NCBI RefSeq assembly: GCF_017301635.1 | Contig: NZ_CP071091.1 | Span: 4,228,001 to 4,292,000, forward strand | DNA length: 64,000 nt | DNA from: Myxococcus landrumus | Lineage (GTDB): Bacteria; Myxococcota; Myxococcia; Myxococcales; Myxococcaceae | Reading direction: 5' to 3' | Shown: piece by piece, positions 35,499-43,684 of the stretch | Layout: every line of letters begins with the position of its first letter | How positions within the stretch are numbered: position 1 is the first letter of the stretch | Notes under the pieces: generated by a model | The model's input: only the letters and a program-made list of their open reading frames with translations | Database searches by the model: none | Told to the model about the DNA's origin: nothing | Made by a program: the position numbers and the translations under genes

Positions 35499-35766
35499 CA
35501 CCAACGAGGCCAAGGAGCGCTGGGCGACCGACTTCAAGATTCTCCTGCAGCGCCGCGACGTCACCTTGCCGCGTGAACGCGAGCTTGTCGGGCAGATTCA
35601 CTCCATTAAGCGGCGCGTGCTACCCTCGGGGAAGGTGTCCTTCGATGCGGAACGGACGAACCGTGGGCACGCAGACAAGTTCTGGGCCATGGCATTGGCC
35701 TGCCAGCGGGAGCGCACGCCAGCGCATCGGGCGAGGGATGAGGTTGGGGTGCGAGTACTCGGATAA
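35499..35766 (+). pseudogene. C-terminal fragment of a Mu-like phage terminase (gp28-like)
   Basis: The frame enters straight from the IS66 terminus ([20 protein letters not shown]) and ends at 35766. The segment [20 protein letters not shown], then [20 protein letters not shown], matches the C-terminal nuclease-side region of Mu gp28-type large terminase subunits, as I know them: an IHSIKR core and a conserved HAD.FWA.ALA. Only ~88 codons remain, so it is a relic of a prophage whose other parts are absent from this window. Confidence 0.6.
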
Positions 35767-35780
35767 CCTGTGAACTTCAT

Positions 35781-35817
35781 TTGCAGGAGCACGTTCCGGA
35801 CCAGCTATACTCGGAAC
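35781..35817 (+). promoter_or_regulatory. Likely promoter and operator of the DUF262-HEPN pair
   Basis: TTGCAG (35781-35786) and a near-consensus -10 TATACT (35806-35811), 19 bp apart. The inverted repeat GTTCCG (35793-35798) / CGGAAC (35812-35817) encloses the -10 box, as an operator for a self-regulating pair would. The first start codon is at 35873. Confidence 0.45.
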
Positions 35818-35872
35818 AAGACGCACACTGACTCCGCCCCTTCACTACGCGAAAAAGGAACGCATCAACATT

Positions 35873-37075
35873 ATGAAGCTGCTACCTGGCGAGAAACTCT
35901 CGTTCGACAAAACCGAAGAGCCCGATCCGGCATCACTCTCAGACAACGCCATCAACAAGAAATACGCCAAAGGCGAAGTTCGCATCGTCACCGAACAAGC
36001 CAGATATCCATTACCTTCGATACCGGTAATGCTTAGCAGCAACAATTACGAGCTCAACCCTGAATTTCAGCGAAGGCACCGATGGGATATTTCGAAGAAG
36101 TCTCGCCTAATCGAATCATTCATCATGAATGTCCCAATTCCACCCATCTTTCTCTACGAAGATCGCTATTCCCACTACGAAGTCATGGATGGCCTCCAAC
36201 GTCTCACCGCGATCAACGACTTCTATACCGATCAACTCAAACTCGACAACCTGGAGGAGTGGCCTGAGCTGAACGGACGAACCTATTCAACCCTCCCAGA
36301 ACAAGTTAGACGAGGAGTTGATCGACGGTACCTCTCGTCAATCATTCTCCTTCAAGAAACCGCCAAATCGGAGGTCGAAGCCCAGAGGCTAAAGCAATTG
36401 GTCTTCGAGCGCATCAACAGTGGCGGAATTAATCTTGAGCCGCAGGAGGCAAGAAATGCAATCTACAACGGTCCCCTTAACCAGCTCTGCATCGATCTAG
36501 CAAGAAACCCCCACCTGTGCGCGACGTGGGGCATCCCGAAACCAACCCCAGCAGAACTCAAAGATGGACAGCCCTCCAAGGGACTACTCGCCAACGAAAT
36601 CTATCGCCAAATGGAGGACGTCGAACTCGTACTCAGATTCTTCGCACACCGTCAAAGAATCGAAAATCACAAAGGGCCACTCCGGACCTATCTAGACAAC
36701 TACCTCAGGCTAGGAAACGAGTTCCAAAACAAAACACTATCGGGCCTCAAGGAAATCTTCGTAGACACCATTAAACTGGCGCACGACACATTCGGCACAC
36801 AGTCTTTCTGGCTTTGGCGGAAGCGAAAAAGCGGTAGCTGGAACTGGCTCAAGCGCCCCACGACGGTAGTATACGATCCGCTAATGTCCGTCCTAAGCCA
36901 ACACCTCGACCATTCAAGCAAGATTATATCACGAAGAGAGCTATTTGTCGGCGGCATCAAGAAATTCTACGAAAAGAATTACAACACATTCGAGGGGCGC
37001 TATACAAATCGCTCCAACCTAGGCAGCAGAAACGAACTCTTCGAAACCTTCGTGTCTGACATCCTGGAGAAATAG
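35873..37075 (+). CDS. DUF262 (GmrS/ParB-like) protein
   Basis: 400 residues. It has the DUF262 N-terminal domain, a ParB-like nucleotidase fold: NPEFQRRHRWD (63-73), SRLIESFIMNVPIPPIFLYE and the signature DGLQRLT (106-112, a DGQQR-type motif), then FERINSGGINLEPQEARNAI. The C-terminal ~180 residues are helical without an obvious HNH nuclease, so it differs from full GmrSD enzymes. DUF262 proteins hydrolyse nucleotides and sense phage or modified DNA in several defence systems. The stop is two bases before the next ATG (37078), so it is co-translated with a HEPN protein. GC is clearly lower than in the chromosome, consistent with transfer. Confidence 0.88.
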   Translation: MKLLPGEKLSFDKTEEPDPASLSDNAINKKYAKGEVRIVTEQARYPLPSIPVMLSSNNYELNPEFQRRHRWDISKKSRLIESFIMNVPIPPIFLYEDRYSHYEVMDGLQRLTAINDFYTDQLKLDNLEEWPELNGRTYSTLPEQVRRGVDRRYLSSIILLQETAKSEVEAQRLKQLVFERINSGGINLEPQEARNAIYNGPLNQLCIDLARNPHLCATWGIPKPTPAELKDGQPSKGLLANEIYRQMEDVELVLRFFAHRQRIENHKGPLRTYLDNYLRLGNEFQNKTLSGLKEIFVDTIKLAHDTFGTQSFWLWRKRKSGSWNWLKRPTTVVYDPLMSVLSQHLDHSSKIISRRELFVGGIKKFYEKNYNTFEGRYTNRSNLGSRNELFETFVSDILEK

Positions 37076-37077
37076 GT

Positions 37078-38151
37078 ATGGACGCGAGCCTGGCAACCTT
37101 CAACCAGGAACTGCATGACCTCAGGCACCACATACACGGTCTCGAAATCGAATCGAGACTTATGTCTGTCCCTGCTCAACCAACCCAGCCAGCCCATATA
37201 GCCACTCTTCTCAAGCAGTTTCAAGATCACCGCGCCGGAGCGACAGCCAAACGCCGCTTTGACTACACAAGCATAATCATAAGCCTTTACGGCGCACTTG
37301 AACACTACATAGAAACCCTACTCCAGGAACATCTTACACGTATCTCGGCCTTGGTCCCAACATACCTCGAAATCCCCGAAACAATTCGCACAAAACACGT
37401 CCCCTTGACAGCTGAATTACTCGGCCGACTCGAACATCAAAAGTACCGAAATCGAATCACGCCCGAGTTCCTCATCGGAAATCTACACTCATGCCTATCC
37501 ACAGCGGACAAATACCGCCTAAACATCGATGCCTTTTGCCATCATGGCTCAAACTTCAGATCGGAGACGATTGAAAGCTACTTCAAACAAACCGGCATCG
37601 AGAACCTATCGAAGCAAATCCGTTCAAATGCTTCTTTTTCAGATTACTACCAACAGAAGAACCAAGCTCTCCCCCCCGACGACATTTCATTCGACCTACT
37701 CTTCGCGCCAATCAACGATCTCGCAGAGAGAAGAAACGAGGTCGCTCACGGGAGCCCTTCGGAACTACTCTCAAACGAACTCCTCCTTGCCTTGATCTCC
37801 TTCGTGGAGGTCTATGGAAAAGCACTCCACACTGTCGTGCGCCAGTCTTTGCTACCCTGGGAAGTGCAATACCGAGGGCAAACTCTTGGTCAACCGATTC
37901 AGGTCTACAACAACTCAATAGTCTGCCTAAATATCAACAACATCCCAATCACACAGGGAGATTGGTTAATCGCGCAACCAGCCAACCCCAATGCAGCCTA
38001 CCTTGAGGGAGTCATTCTCGAGATCCAGATAGCCAACGCCACGCACGACAAGATTCACCCGCAAACAAAGACTGCCGTCGCCTTCCGCGTCGACTACAGC
38101 GCAAAGAAGAATCAGACATTTTATCTAATTCAACAAGACAAGAGACTCTAG
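37078..38151 (+). CDS. MAE_28990/MAE_18760-type HEPN nuclease-like protein
   Basis: 357 residues. The N-terminal half is helical (LATFNQELHDLRHHIHGLEI, DYTSIIISLYGALEHYIETL), as in MAE_28990-type HEPN proteins. The segment PINDLAERRNEVAHGSPSEL contains R219-x4-H224, the HEPN catalytic Rx4-6H motif, at the end of a helix. The C-terminal ~110 residues are beta-rich (VEVYGKALHTVV, then GVILEIQIANAT and VAFRVDYSAKKNQ). HEPN proteins of this family are predicted RNases paired with DUF262 proteins, exactly the arrangement here with only two bases between the genes. Predicted role: RNA cleavage that halts the cell when the DUF262 partner detects an invader. Confidence 0.85.
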   Translation: MDASLATFNQELHDLRHHIHGLEIESRLMSVPAQPTQPAHIATLLKQFQDHRAGATAKRRFDYTSIIISLYGALEHYIETLLQEHLTRISALVPTYLEIPETIRTKHVPLTAELLGRLEHQKYRNRITPEFLIGNLHSCLSTADKYRLNIDAFCHHGSNFRSETIESYFKQTGIENLSKQIRSNASFSDYYQQKNQALPPDDISFDLLFAPINDLAERRNEVAHGSPSELLSNELLLALISFVEVYGKALHTVVRQSLLPWEVQYRGQTLGQPIQVYNNSIVCLNINNIPITQGDWLIAQPANPNAAYLEGVILEIQIANATHDKIHPQTKTAVAFRVDYSAKKNQTFYLIQQDKRL

Positions 38152-38183
38152 CTCTCCCTGTCCCCACAACACACCTCGCCCAT

Positions 38184-38698
38184 TCAACATCTCTCATTAA
38201 CCTTCAGCCAGGCATGACGCCGGAAGGGGTAGGTCGAGCAGATGCGGCGCCACGTCCACACCTCGCGCCGCTTCCACCAGTCCACAGGCGGCTGGAGGCC
38301 GACGTCGCGCAGGTTGCCGAGCCCCCGGTAGCCGACGCCGTCGAGGCCGAAGCCAGAGTTGGACTCCAGCACCAGCACCTTGTCCGTATCCGGGTGGAAG
38401 TCCGCGACGAGGAAGGTGTGCCCCGAGCCCCACTGGCTGCGCCCCCCTGGATGAGCGTCCAGGGATGGGGAGGCACATCCGCCGACGGCGCCGACAGGGC
38501 CATGCCGGACTCGACGGCAGCCGTCACCGGCGAGAAGTAGTCCTGGATGGAGGCAATCATCATCTGCCGATGGCGGCGCATGTCCCACGAGAAAGCCGCG
38601 CCGTGCGCCTCGGAGAACACCTTCACCAACAAGCCCTCGACGAAGGTGCAGCAGTTGTTCAGCCGCGGCGGCGCCAACGGGACACGGACGTGGGGTAG
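38184..38698 (-). pseudogene. NlpC/CHAP-like protein fragment, frameshifted
   Basis: The upstream piece reads PPRLNNCCTFVEGLLVKVFS..., with a Cys in an NCCTFVE context typical of NlpC/P60 or CHAP-type cysteine peptidases and a helix after it, then HPWTLIQGG. There the frame shifts and the next one continues with GHTFLVADFHPDTDKVLVLE (the expected His) and GFGLDGVGYRGLGNL, ending at 38184. The 5' end is cut by the IS21 terminus at 38709. Both truncation and frameshift make it inactive. The family call is tentative. Confidence 0.5.
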
Positions 38699-38876
38699 CG
38701 GCCATGGGTGGAGACGATCTTGAAAAGGCGCGGCGTTCTGATCGCGTGAGCCAAGATCGCAGGAAGAGAGACGGCCGGCAAAGCGATCACGCGAGCGCGA
38801 CGCTTGCCGGCCGGCAGTGTTGTGGAGGGAGAGGTCAGGCCGCGTCGAGCTCCTGGTCTGAGCGGCGAGACTTGCC

Positions 38877-38884
38877 GGTGATGC
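38877..38884 (+). repeat. IS66 target duplication, left
   Basis: GGTGATGC directly before the left tip of the IS66 at 38885, repeated exactly at 41296-41303. Eight bases is the normal IS66 duplication length. Confidence 0.9.
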
Positions 38885-38953
38885 GTACCCGTCCGGATTT
38901 GGGCGTCGAAGAGTTGAGTGAGTTGGGACACCTCCATGCGTTCAGGGTGAGCG

Positions 38954-39310
38954 ATGGAGGAGCAGATGAAGAGACACTTGGGAGCCGACGCATGGCGGCG
39001 GCTGGTGTTGGAGCTGGAGGAGAGCGGGCAGACGCACAAGGAGTTCGCGGCGGCGAAAGCCATCTCGGTGAGCACGATCCAGTTCTGGTTGTACAAGCTG
39101 CGCAGAGAGGCCGTGCGAGCGAGCGCTCCTCCCGTGCTGCTGCCAGTAGAGGTAGTAGACTCGACCGCGCTTTCAGCGCGGCGGGGAGGGGCCTCCGCAT
39201 GCGGCCCACCGGCCTTGCTGGAAGCCGCGCTCCCCTCGGGAGTCGTGTTGCGCTTCCCAGCGGGGACGGACATTGCGTACCTGCGTGCGGTCCTGGCGGG
39301 GCTGGGTTGA
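38954..39310 (+). CDS. tnpA: IS66 TnpA
   Basis: 118 residues (MEEQMKRHLGADAWRRLV...). HTH core ELEESGQTHKEFAAAKAISV with IQFWLYKLRR following, and the C-terminal ALPSGVVLRFPAGT motif of IS66 Orf1. Intact and followed after one base by tnpB. Confidence 0.88.
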   Translation: MEEQMKRHLGADAWRRLVLELEESGQTHKEFAAAKAISVSTIQFWLYKLRREAVRASAPPVLLPVEVVDSTALSARRGGASACGPPALLEAALPSGVVLRFPAGTDIAYLRAVLAGLG

Positions 39311-39311
39311 C

Positions 39312-39701
39312 GTGCTCCTGCTGCCGCGTGCCGTCCGCATCCACCTGGCCGCTGAGCCGGTGGACATGCGCAAGTCCATCGATGGCCTCTTCGTCCACGT
39401 GCAACGAGTCCTGGTGGCGGACGCGTACTCCGGCCACCTCTTCGTCTTTGTCAGCAAGCGGCGAGACAAGGTGAAAGTGCTGGCCTGGGACGGCGGAGGA
39501 TTCCTGCTTCTGTACAAGCGACTGGAGGCGGGCCGCTTCCGGATGCCTGACGTCGCGCACGACGCCACGTCGGTGCAGCTGGACTCCACGCAGTTGGCCA
39601 TGTTGCTCGACGGCATCGACGTCTCTCGGGTACGTCGGCCGGTCCAATGGCAGCCGCCCGAGCAGCCAGCCGAGTCCCAGGGCACCACGGCTCGGCGGTG
39701 A
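39312..39701 (+). CDS. tnpB: IS66 TnpB
   Basis: 129 residues from the GTG at 39312, one base after the tnpA stop. It has the full IS66 Orf2 signature: LLPRAVRIHLAAEPVDMRKS, DGLFVHVQ, YSGHLFVFVSKRRDKVKVLA, GGGFLLLYKRLEAGRF. This intact copy is the reference that shows the one-base loss in the other two tnpB genes of the window. Confidence 0.9.
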   Translation: MLLLPRAVRIHLAAEPVDMRKSIDGLFVHVQRVLVADAYSGHLFVFVSKRRDKVKVLAWDGGGFLLLYKRLEAGRFRMPDVAHDATSVQLDSTQLAMLLDGIDVSRVRRPVQWQPPEQPAESQGTTARR

Positions 39702-39714
39702 GTACCTGGGTGGC

Positions 39715-41190
39715 ATGGCTCGCGAGTTGCCAATGGACCACCACTGCCCGTGGCGCGAGGAAGCCGAAGAGCTTCGTGAGCGACTGACGACTCTCGAGCA
39801 GCAGGTCGCGACGCTCACCCGCACCGTCTTCGGCAAGAAGTCGGAGAAGCTACCGCCGCCCGCGGAGGAGCTGCGCAAAGAGGCTCCGCGCGACGAGAAA
39901 GCCCAGGCGGAGGCCGCGCTCCTGAAGCGTCGCGAGCGTGCGGGCGTGAAGAAGGAGCTGCCGTCGCGCACTGTCTTCCACCCAGTCCCCCGCGAGCACC
40001 AGCGGTGCCCCCGCTGCCACGGGACAGACTTCCACGCGCTGAGGCCGGGCCGGCCGAGCGTCCTGTATGAGTACATCCCGGGCCGCTTTGAGAAGCAGGT
40101 GCACGTACGAGAAACCCTCGTCTGCGCGTGTGGCGAGAGTCTCGTGACGGCCATGGGGCCACCCCGCGTCGCCGAGAAGACGGGCTACGGCTCCGGTTTC
40201 ATCGCCCACCTCGTCACTTCGAAGTGCGCCGACTCCCTGCCTCTGCACCGACTTGAGAAGGCTCTCGCGCGTGAGGGACTCCCGGTGGCCCGCAGCACCA
40301 TGACGGACCTCTTCCACCGCGCCGCCACGGAGCTGGCTCCTGTCTCCGATTGCCTGCTCAAGAAGGTGGCCACGCAGCAGGTGGTGCAGGCAGACGAAAC
40401 GCCCCTGAAGGTGCAGGCCCCGGAGAAGACGAGGACGGGCTACCTCTGGACGTTCCTCTCGGAGGAGGAGTCCTCGCACGACTCTCTCATCGCCTACTGC
40501 TTCAGCCCTACCCGCGCTGGCACCACGCCCATGGAGGTCCTCGGGGACAGCCATGGCTGTCTCGTGGTGGACGCGTACACCGGCTACAACCGGGTGACGA
40601 CGCCAGACGGCCGCACGCGCGTCGGGTGCTGGGCCCATGTCCGCCGCCGCTTCTTCGAGGCTCGTCCCCATCCGGCCGCGCAAGAGATGCTGAAGCTCAT
40701 CCTCCAGCTCTACCGGGTGGAGGCCGCCGTGAAGGAGGCGGGACTGGCAGGGACTTCCTCCCACCTGGCCATGCGCAAGGAGCAGTCTTCCCAGGCGCTG
40801 GCCGCAATCCGCTCCTGGCTCGAGGAGAATCAGCCTTTGCACCCACCTCGCGGCCCGCTGGGCACGGCGATTTCCTACACGCTTGGTCAATGGGACGCGC
40901 TCACGCGCTTTGTCGATGACGTGCGGCTCCCCTTGGACAACAACGCCTCGGAGCGAGCCCTGCGCGTCGCGGCCCTCGGACGGAAGAACTTTCTGTTTGT
41001 CGGACATGACCGCGCGGGCCGCAACCTCGCGGGTCTCTACTCGCTCGTCGCCACCTGCTCGGCGAACGGCATCAATCCGCGCGAGTATCTCTCCGACGTC
41101 TTGCTTCGCGTGCAGTACCACCCGGCAAGCCGGCTGGATGAACTCCTGCCAGGTCCCTGGAGTCGTCGCCTCGCCGCCAACACCTCCTGA
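39715..41190 (+). CDS. tnpC: IS66 transposase TnpC
   Basis: 491 residues. N-terminal coiled coil (ELRERLTTLEQQVATLTRTV), FGKKSEKLPP, zinc motif CPRCHG with CACGES, then catalytic QADETPL, VVDAYTGYN and DNNASERALR. All core residues are present. Relative to the other TnpC proteins of the window it is clearly diverged and carries an SEEESSHDSL insertion after YLWTF. It starts 13 bases after the tnpB stop. Confidence 0.93.
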   Translation: MARELPMDHHCPWREEAEELRERLTTLEQQVATLTRTVFGKKSEKLPPPAEELRKEAPRDEKAQAEAALLKRRERAGVKKELPSRTVFHPVPREHQRCPRCHGTDFHALRPGRPSVLYEYIPGRFEKQVHVRETLVCACGESLVTAMGPPRVAEKTGYGSGFIAHLVTSKCADSLPLHRLEKALAREGLPVARSTMTDLFHRAATELAPVSDCLLKKVATQQVVQADETPLKVQAPEKTRTGYLWTFLSEEESSHDSLIAYCFSPTRAGTTPMEVLGDSHGCLVVDAYTGYNRVTTPDGRTRVGCWAHVRRRFFEARPHPAAQEMLKLILQLYRVEAAVKEAGLAGTSSHLAMRKEQSSQALAAIRSWLEENQPLHPPRGPLGTAISYTLGQWDALTRFVDDVRLPLDNNASERALRVAALGRKNFLFVGHDRAGRNLAGLYSLVATCSANGINPREYLSDVLLRVQYHPASRLDELLPGPWSRRLAANTS

Positions 41191-41268
41191 CGCACGCGGC
41201 GGACCTGCTGCCCCTCCGAGCGCGTTACCCGTCCACTGACCCTCGCATGGGGCGGGATTCGTCATTCC

Positions 41269-41994
41269 TCAGGACAGCCAAACCCGGACGGGTACGGTGA
41301 TGCGGACGAGCAACCCCTTGTGCACGAGGCGGTCTGCGATAGCGGATGCGGCGGCGCTGTTGTGAAAGAGCTTGCCCCAGTCCTTGAAAGGGAAGTTGGT
41401 GGTGACAATGGTGGAAGCGCGTTGGTAGCGCTTGTTGAAGACTTGGTAGAGAAGGTCGGCCCCCCGGGCGTCGAAGCTGAGATATCCGAGTTCGTCGATG
41501 AGGAGGAGCTCGGGTACATCCCAGGCGGAAAGCCGTTTGTGAAGAGTGTTTTTGGATTGGCCCACAACGAGGTCATTCACCAGGTCAGCGGCCACGACAA
41601 AGCGGACGCGGTAGCCGCGAAGGCAAGCAAGCTGTCCGAGGGCATTGGCAAGGTGTGTCTTTCCTACCCCACTTGGGCCGATGAAGACGACATTGCTCTT
41701 CTCCCGAATGAAGTCGAGGGATGCCGCGCGCATGACGAGCTCTCTGTCGATGTGCTTGGGGTAGTTGAAGTCATAGGAGTCGATGGTGGGGAGAGGGAAA
41801 ATAGCGGAGCGGCGCAGGGCCGTCTTGGCACGAAATTCGGTGGTGTCGCGGAGCTGCTCGCGCATGAGGCTGTCCAGAAGTGACGACGGAGAGTCGTTTC
41901 TGGCAATGGCTTTGGCCAGGGCCGCGCTCAACTGACTGGCAGCATGCTCGAGTCCGAGAGCGCGCAGGACGTCTTCGAGTGAGAGCGTGGACAA
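41269..41994 (-). pseudogene. istB: IstB with C-terminus replaced by IS66
   Basis: 241 codons from the TTG at 41994. The ATPase core is intact (GPSGVGKTHLA, LLLIDELGYL), nearly identical to the copy at 33209. The IS66 insertion replaced the native ending GKSRRSDQELDAA by VPVRVWLS encoded in the IS tip. Since the gene lacks an adjoining istA and the positively charged tail, it is probably not functional, although the ATPase domain could still fold. Confidence 0.85.
41296..41303 (+). repeat. IS66 target duplication, right
   Basis: GGTGATGC, identical to 38877-38884. In the uninterrupted istB the corresponding site occurs once. Confidence 0.9.
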
Positions 41995-42069
41995 GTCATG
42001 AGGGAAGACGGAGGTTGGGCGTGATCCGCTTCAGTGGACACCAAAGAAGAGGCAGGTACGGTGTCCGAC

Positions 42070-42387
42070 ATGAAGGAAGTGAAGAAGCCACGACGCCCCC
42101 GGCGTAGCTACACGGAGGAGTTCAAGGCCAGGGCAGTGAGGCTGGTGTTGGAGGAGGGAAAGACAACGTCCCAAGTGGCGAGGGACTTGGACTTGACGCT
42201 ATCGGCGTTGAGGATGTGGGTGGAGCAGGCCCGTGCGGACAAGGGCCAGGGCAAGCCCGGGGCGCTGACGAGCGCGGAGCGGCAGGAACTCACGAAGCTA
42301 CGCAAGCAGGTGCGCGAGCTGGAAATGGAGCGAGCGCTGCTAATAAATGGGTGGCCTACACCGCGAAGGAGAACGGGTGAAGTTTGA
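42070..42387 (+). CDS. IS3 OrfA (HTH protein)
   Basis: From the ATG at 42070 (MKEVKKPRRPRRSYTEEFKA); earlier in-frame starts lie in the tip of the element. It has the HTH_Tnp_1 domain: RRSYTEEFKARAVRLVLEEG, SQVARDLDLTLSALRMWVEQ, then a leucine-zipper (LTKLRKQVRELEMERALL). After ALL the frame diverges from the expected ending: the -1 frame (KWVAYTAKENG, TGA at 42378-42380) looks like the native C-terminus of such proteins. Either a -1 ribosomal shift or a one-base change near 42340-42347 explains this. Confidence 0.8.
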   Translation: MKEVKKPRRPRRSYTEEFKARAVRLVLEEGKTTSQVARDLDLTLSALRMWVEQARADKGQGKPGALTSAERQELTKLRKQVRELEMERALLINGWPTPRRRTGEV

Positions 42388-43228
42388 GTTCATCCGTGTG
42401 GAGCGGGCCTACTTCTCCGTCAGCAAGATGTGCCGCATGATGAAGGTGTCACGTTCGGGCGTCTACGCGTGGAGTCAGAGGGCTCCGAGCGCGCGACAGC
42501 GAGAGGACGCCCAACTGAAGGTACTGGTGCATGAGGCTCACCAGAAGGGGCGGTGCACCTACGGCAGCCCGCGCATCCATCGGGCCCTGCGCAACCAGGG
42601 AGTCCGCGTCGGCCGCAATCGCGTCATCCGTCTCATGCGCGAGGAGCTGTTGGTCGGGCGCGCGCGTCGACGTTACCGGGGCACGACGATGAGCGAGCAC
42701 CAGCACTCCGTGGCGGGCAATCTGCTCGACAGGCGCTTCACGGCACAACGCCCGAATGAGCGCTGGGTGGGAGACACCACAGAGTTGTCCACCCCCGGAG
42801 GCAAGCTCTACCTGGCGGCCATTGTCGACCTCTATTCGCGCTTCGTCGTGGGCTGGGCGGTCAGTTCGGTGAACGACAGGCACCTGACGCTCAAGGCACT
42901 GGACATGGCGCTGCGTCGTCGCTGTCCGGCCGAGGGGCTGTTGCACCACTCGGACCAGGGGAGCACATATGCCAGTGAGGACTACCAGCACGCTCTGGCG
43001 AGGCACGGCATCGTCTGCAGTATGAGCCGGCGTGGCAACTGCTACGACAACGCGGCCATGGAGAGCTGGTTCAGCACGTTGAAGTATGAGCTGGGAGAAG
43101 TCTTCGAGAGCGCCAACGACGCGAAGGTGAGTCTCTTCGACTACATCGAGGTCTTCTACAACCAGCAGCGCATGCACTCGGCAATCGGCTACGCTGCGCC
43201 GGCCGAGTTCGACAGGGCAGCGGCATAG
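42377..43228 (+). CDS. IS3 transposase OrfB
   Basis: 283 residues from a GTG at 42377 (VKFEFIRVERAYFSVSKMCR), which overlaps the TGA ending the native-looking -1 frame of orfA (GTGA); an ATG at 42347 is also in frame. It has the HTH_21 region (YGSPRIHRALRNQGVRVGRN) and the rve DDE core: WVGDTTEL, LLHHSDQGSTYAS and NAAMESWFSTLK, plus the C-terminal YNQQRMHSAIGYAAPAEF. Catalytic residues are complete. Confidence 0.9.
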   Translation: MKFEFIRVERAYFSVSKMCRMMKVSRSGVYAWSQRAPSARQREDAQLKVLVHEAHQKGRCTYGSPRIHRALRNQGVRVGRNRVIRLMREELLVGRARRRYRGTTMSEHQHSVAGNLLDRRFTAQRPNERWVGDTTELSTPGGKLYLAAIVDLYSRFVVGWAVSSVNDRHLTLKALDMALRRRCPAEGLLHHSDQGSTYASEDYQHALARHGIVCSMSRRGNCYDNAAMESWFSTLKYELGEVFESANDAKVSLFDYIEVFYNQQRMHSAIGYAAPAEFDRAAA

Positions 43229-43253
43229 CCAACCTGTCCACCGAACCGGAGCA

Positions 43254-43684
43254 AGCCCACAGCTACCGCAATCCGCCTCCTGTCCGGCGTCGAAAGTCCG
43301 CCGCCGCGGAAGCGCGTTAGCCACAGCGTGGAGCCGCTTGGCCAACCCCGACCTCGTCAACGTCGCGAACTCGAACAGCGGCTCCCTGACGAACTCAGCA
43401 ACGCGATCCGCTTGGCCGGCCCTCGCGGTCCATGCCCCCGGTCCTTGACACCGAAGGGCCTGTCGCCCTCCCTCCCGGTAGCGACGGACCACTCCCACCA
43501 CTGTCGAGGTCGCGCATTCCAGTGCCCAGGCGACGGCGTGGCACGAGGCGCCTCGCCCCACCGCCGCCACTGCCATGCATCTGCGGTAGGTGAGCGGGCA
43601 GCCACTCCTGGCCGCCCACCGTAGCAGCGCTTGCCGCTGCTTTCTCTTCAACCACTGCCTACCTTTGCCCTCGAGCAGGGCCAT
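43254..43684 (-). pseudogene. IS630-type transposase, N-terminal fragment
   Basis: Starting at the ATG 43684 (MALLEGKGRQWLKRKQRQAL), about 140 codons are readable until the IS3 tip at 43253. The region VAAVGRGASCHAVAWALECA, then VVGVVRRYREGGRQALRC, is a helix-turn-helix arrangement like that of IS630-family transposases (HTH followed by RYREGG..AL). The DDE core is missing, cut off at the IS3 junction. Confidence 0.6.

Larger units (their letters stand above)
38885..41295 (+). mobile_element. Complete IS66-family element with target duplication
   Basis: 2411 bp with inverted tips GTACCCGTCCGGATTTGGGC (left) and, in reverse complement, GTACCCGTCCGGGTTTGGCT (right). The exact 8-bp duplication GGTGATGC flanks it. 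It contains intact tnpA, tnpB and tnpC on the plus strand and is inserted near the 3' end of istB of an IS21 copy. This is a different subtype from the 9074/11439/34075 copies. The intact genes and duplication make it the most recent insertion here and potentially active. Confidence 0.93.
38709..42021 (-). mobile_element. Second IS21 copy, broken by IS66 and IS3
   Basis: Its istB-side end TGGAGACGATCTTGAAAAGG begins at 38709 and the sequence follows 34074-33898 in reverse complement to 38884. After the IS66 (38885-41295) it resumes at 41296 and runs through istB into the last codons of istA, where it stops at 42021 at the tip of an IS3 element. The rest of istA, the small ORFs and the other end are absent. 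Confidence 0.85.
42022..43253 (+). mobile_element. IS3-family insertion sequence
   Basis: Left tip TGATCCGCTTCAGTGGACAC; right tip in reverse complement TGCTCCGGTTCGGTGGACAG, with the TG...CA ends of IS3 elements. It carries orfA and orfB. Flanking bases do not form a 3-4 bp duplication: left is istA of the broken IS21, right an IS630 fragment. A deletion next to one end is likely. Confidence 0.88.

Noticed and set aside
35620..35826. Minus-strand frames over the terminase fragment and promoter region
   Set aside because: No coding signature; the plus-strand frame matches a terminase C-terminus.
42449..43253. Extension of the IS630 fragment frame through the IS3 element
   Set aside because: Beyond the IS3 tip at 43253 the frame is antisense to orfB and has no IS630 core motifs.
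42018..43257. Search for a 3-4 bp duplication around IS3
   Set aside because: GGCG before the left tip and AGCC after the right tip do not match.
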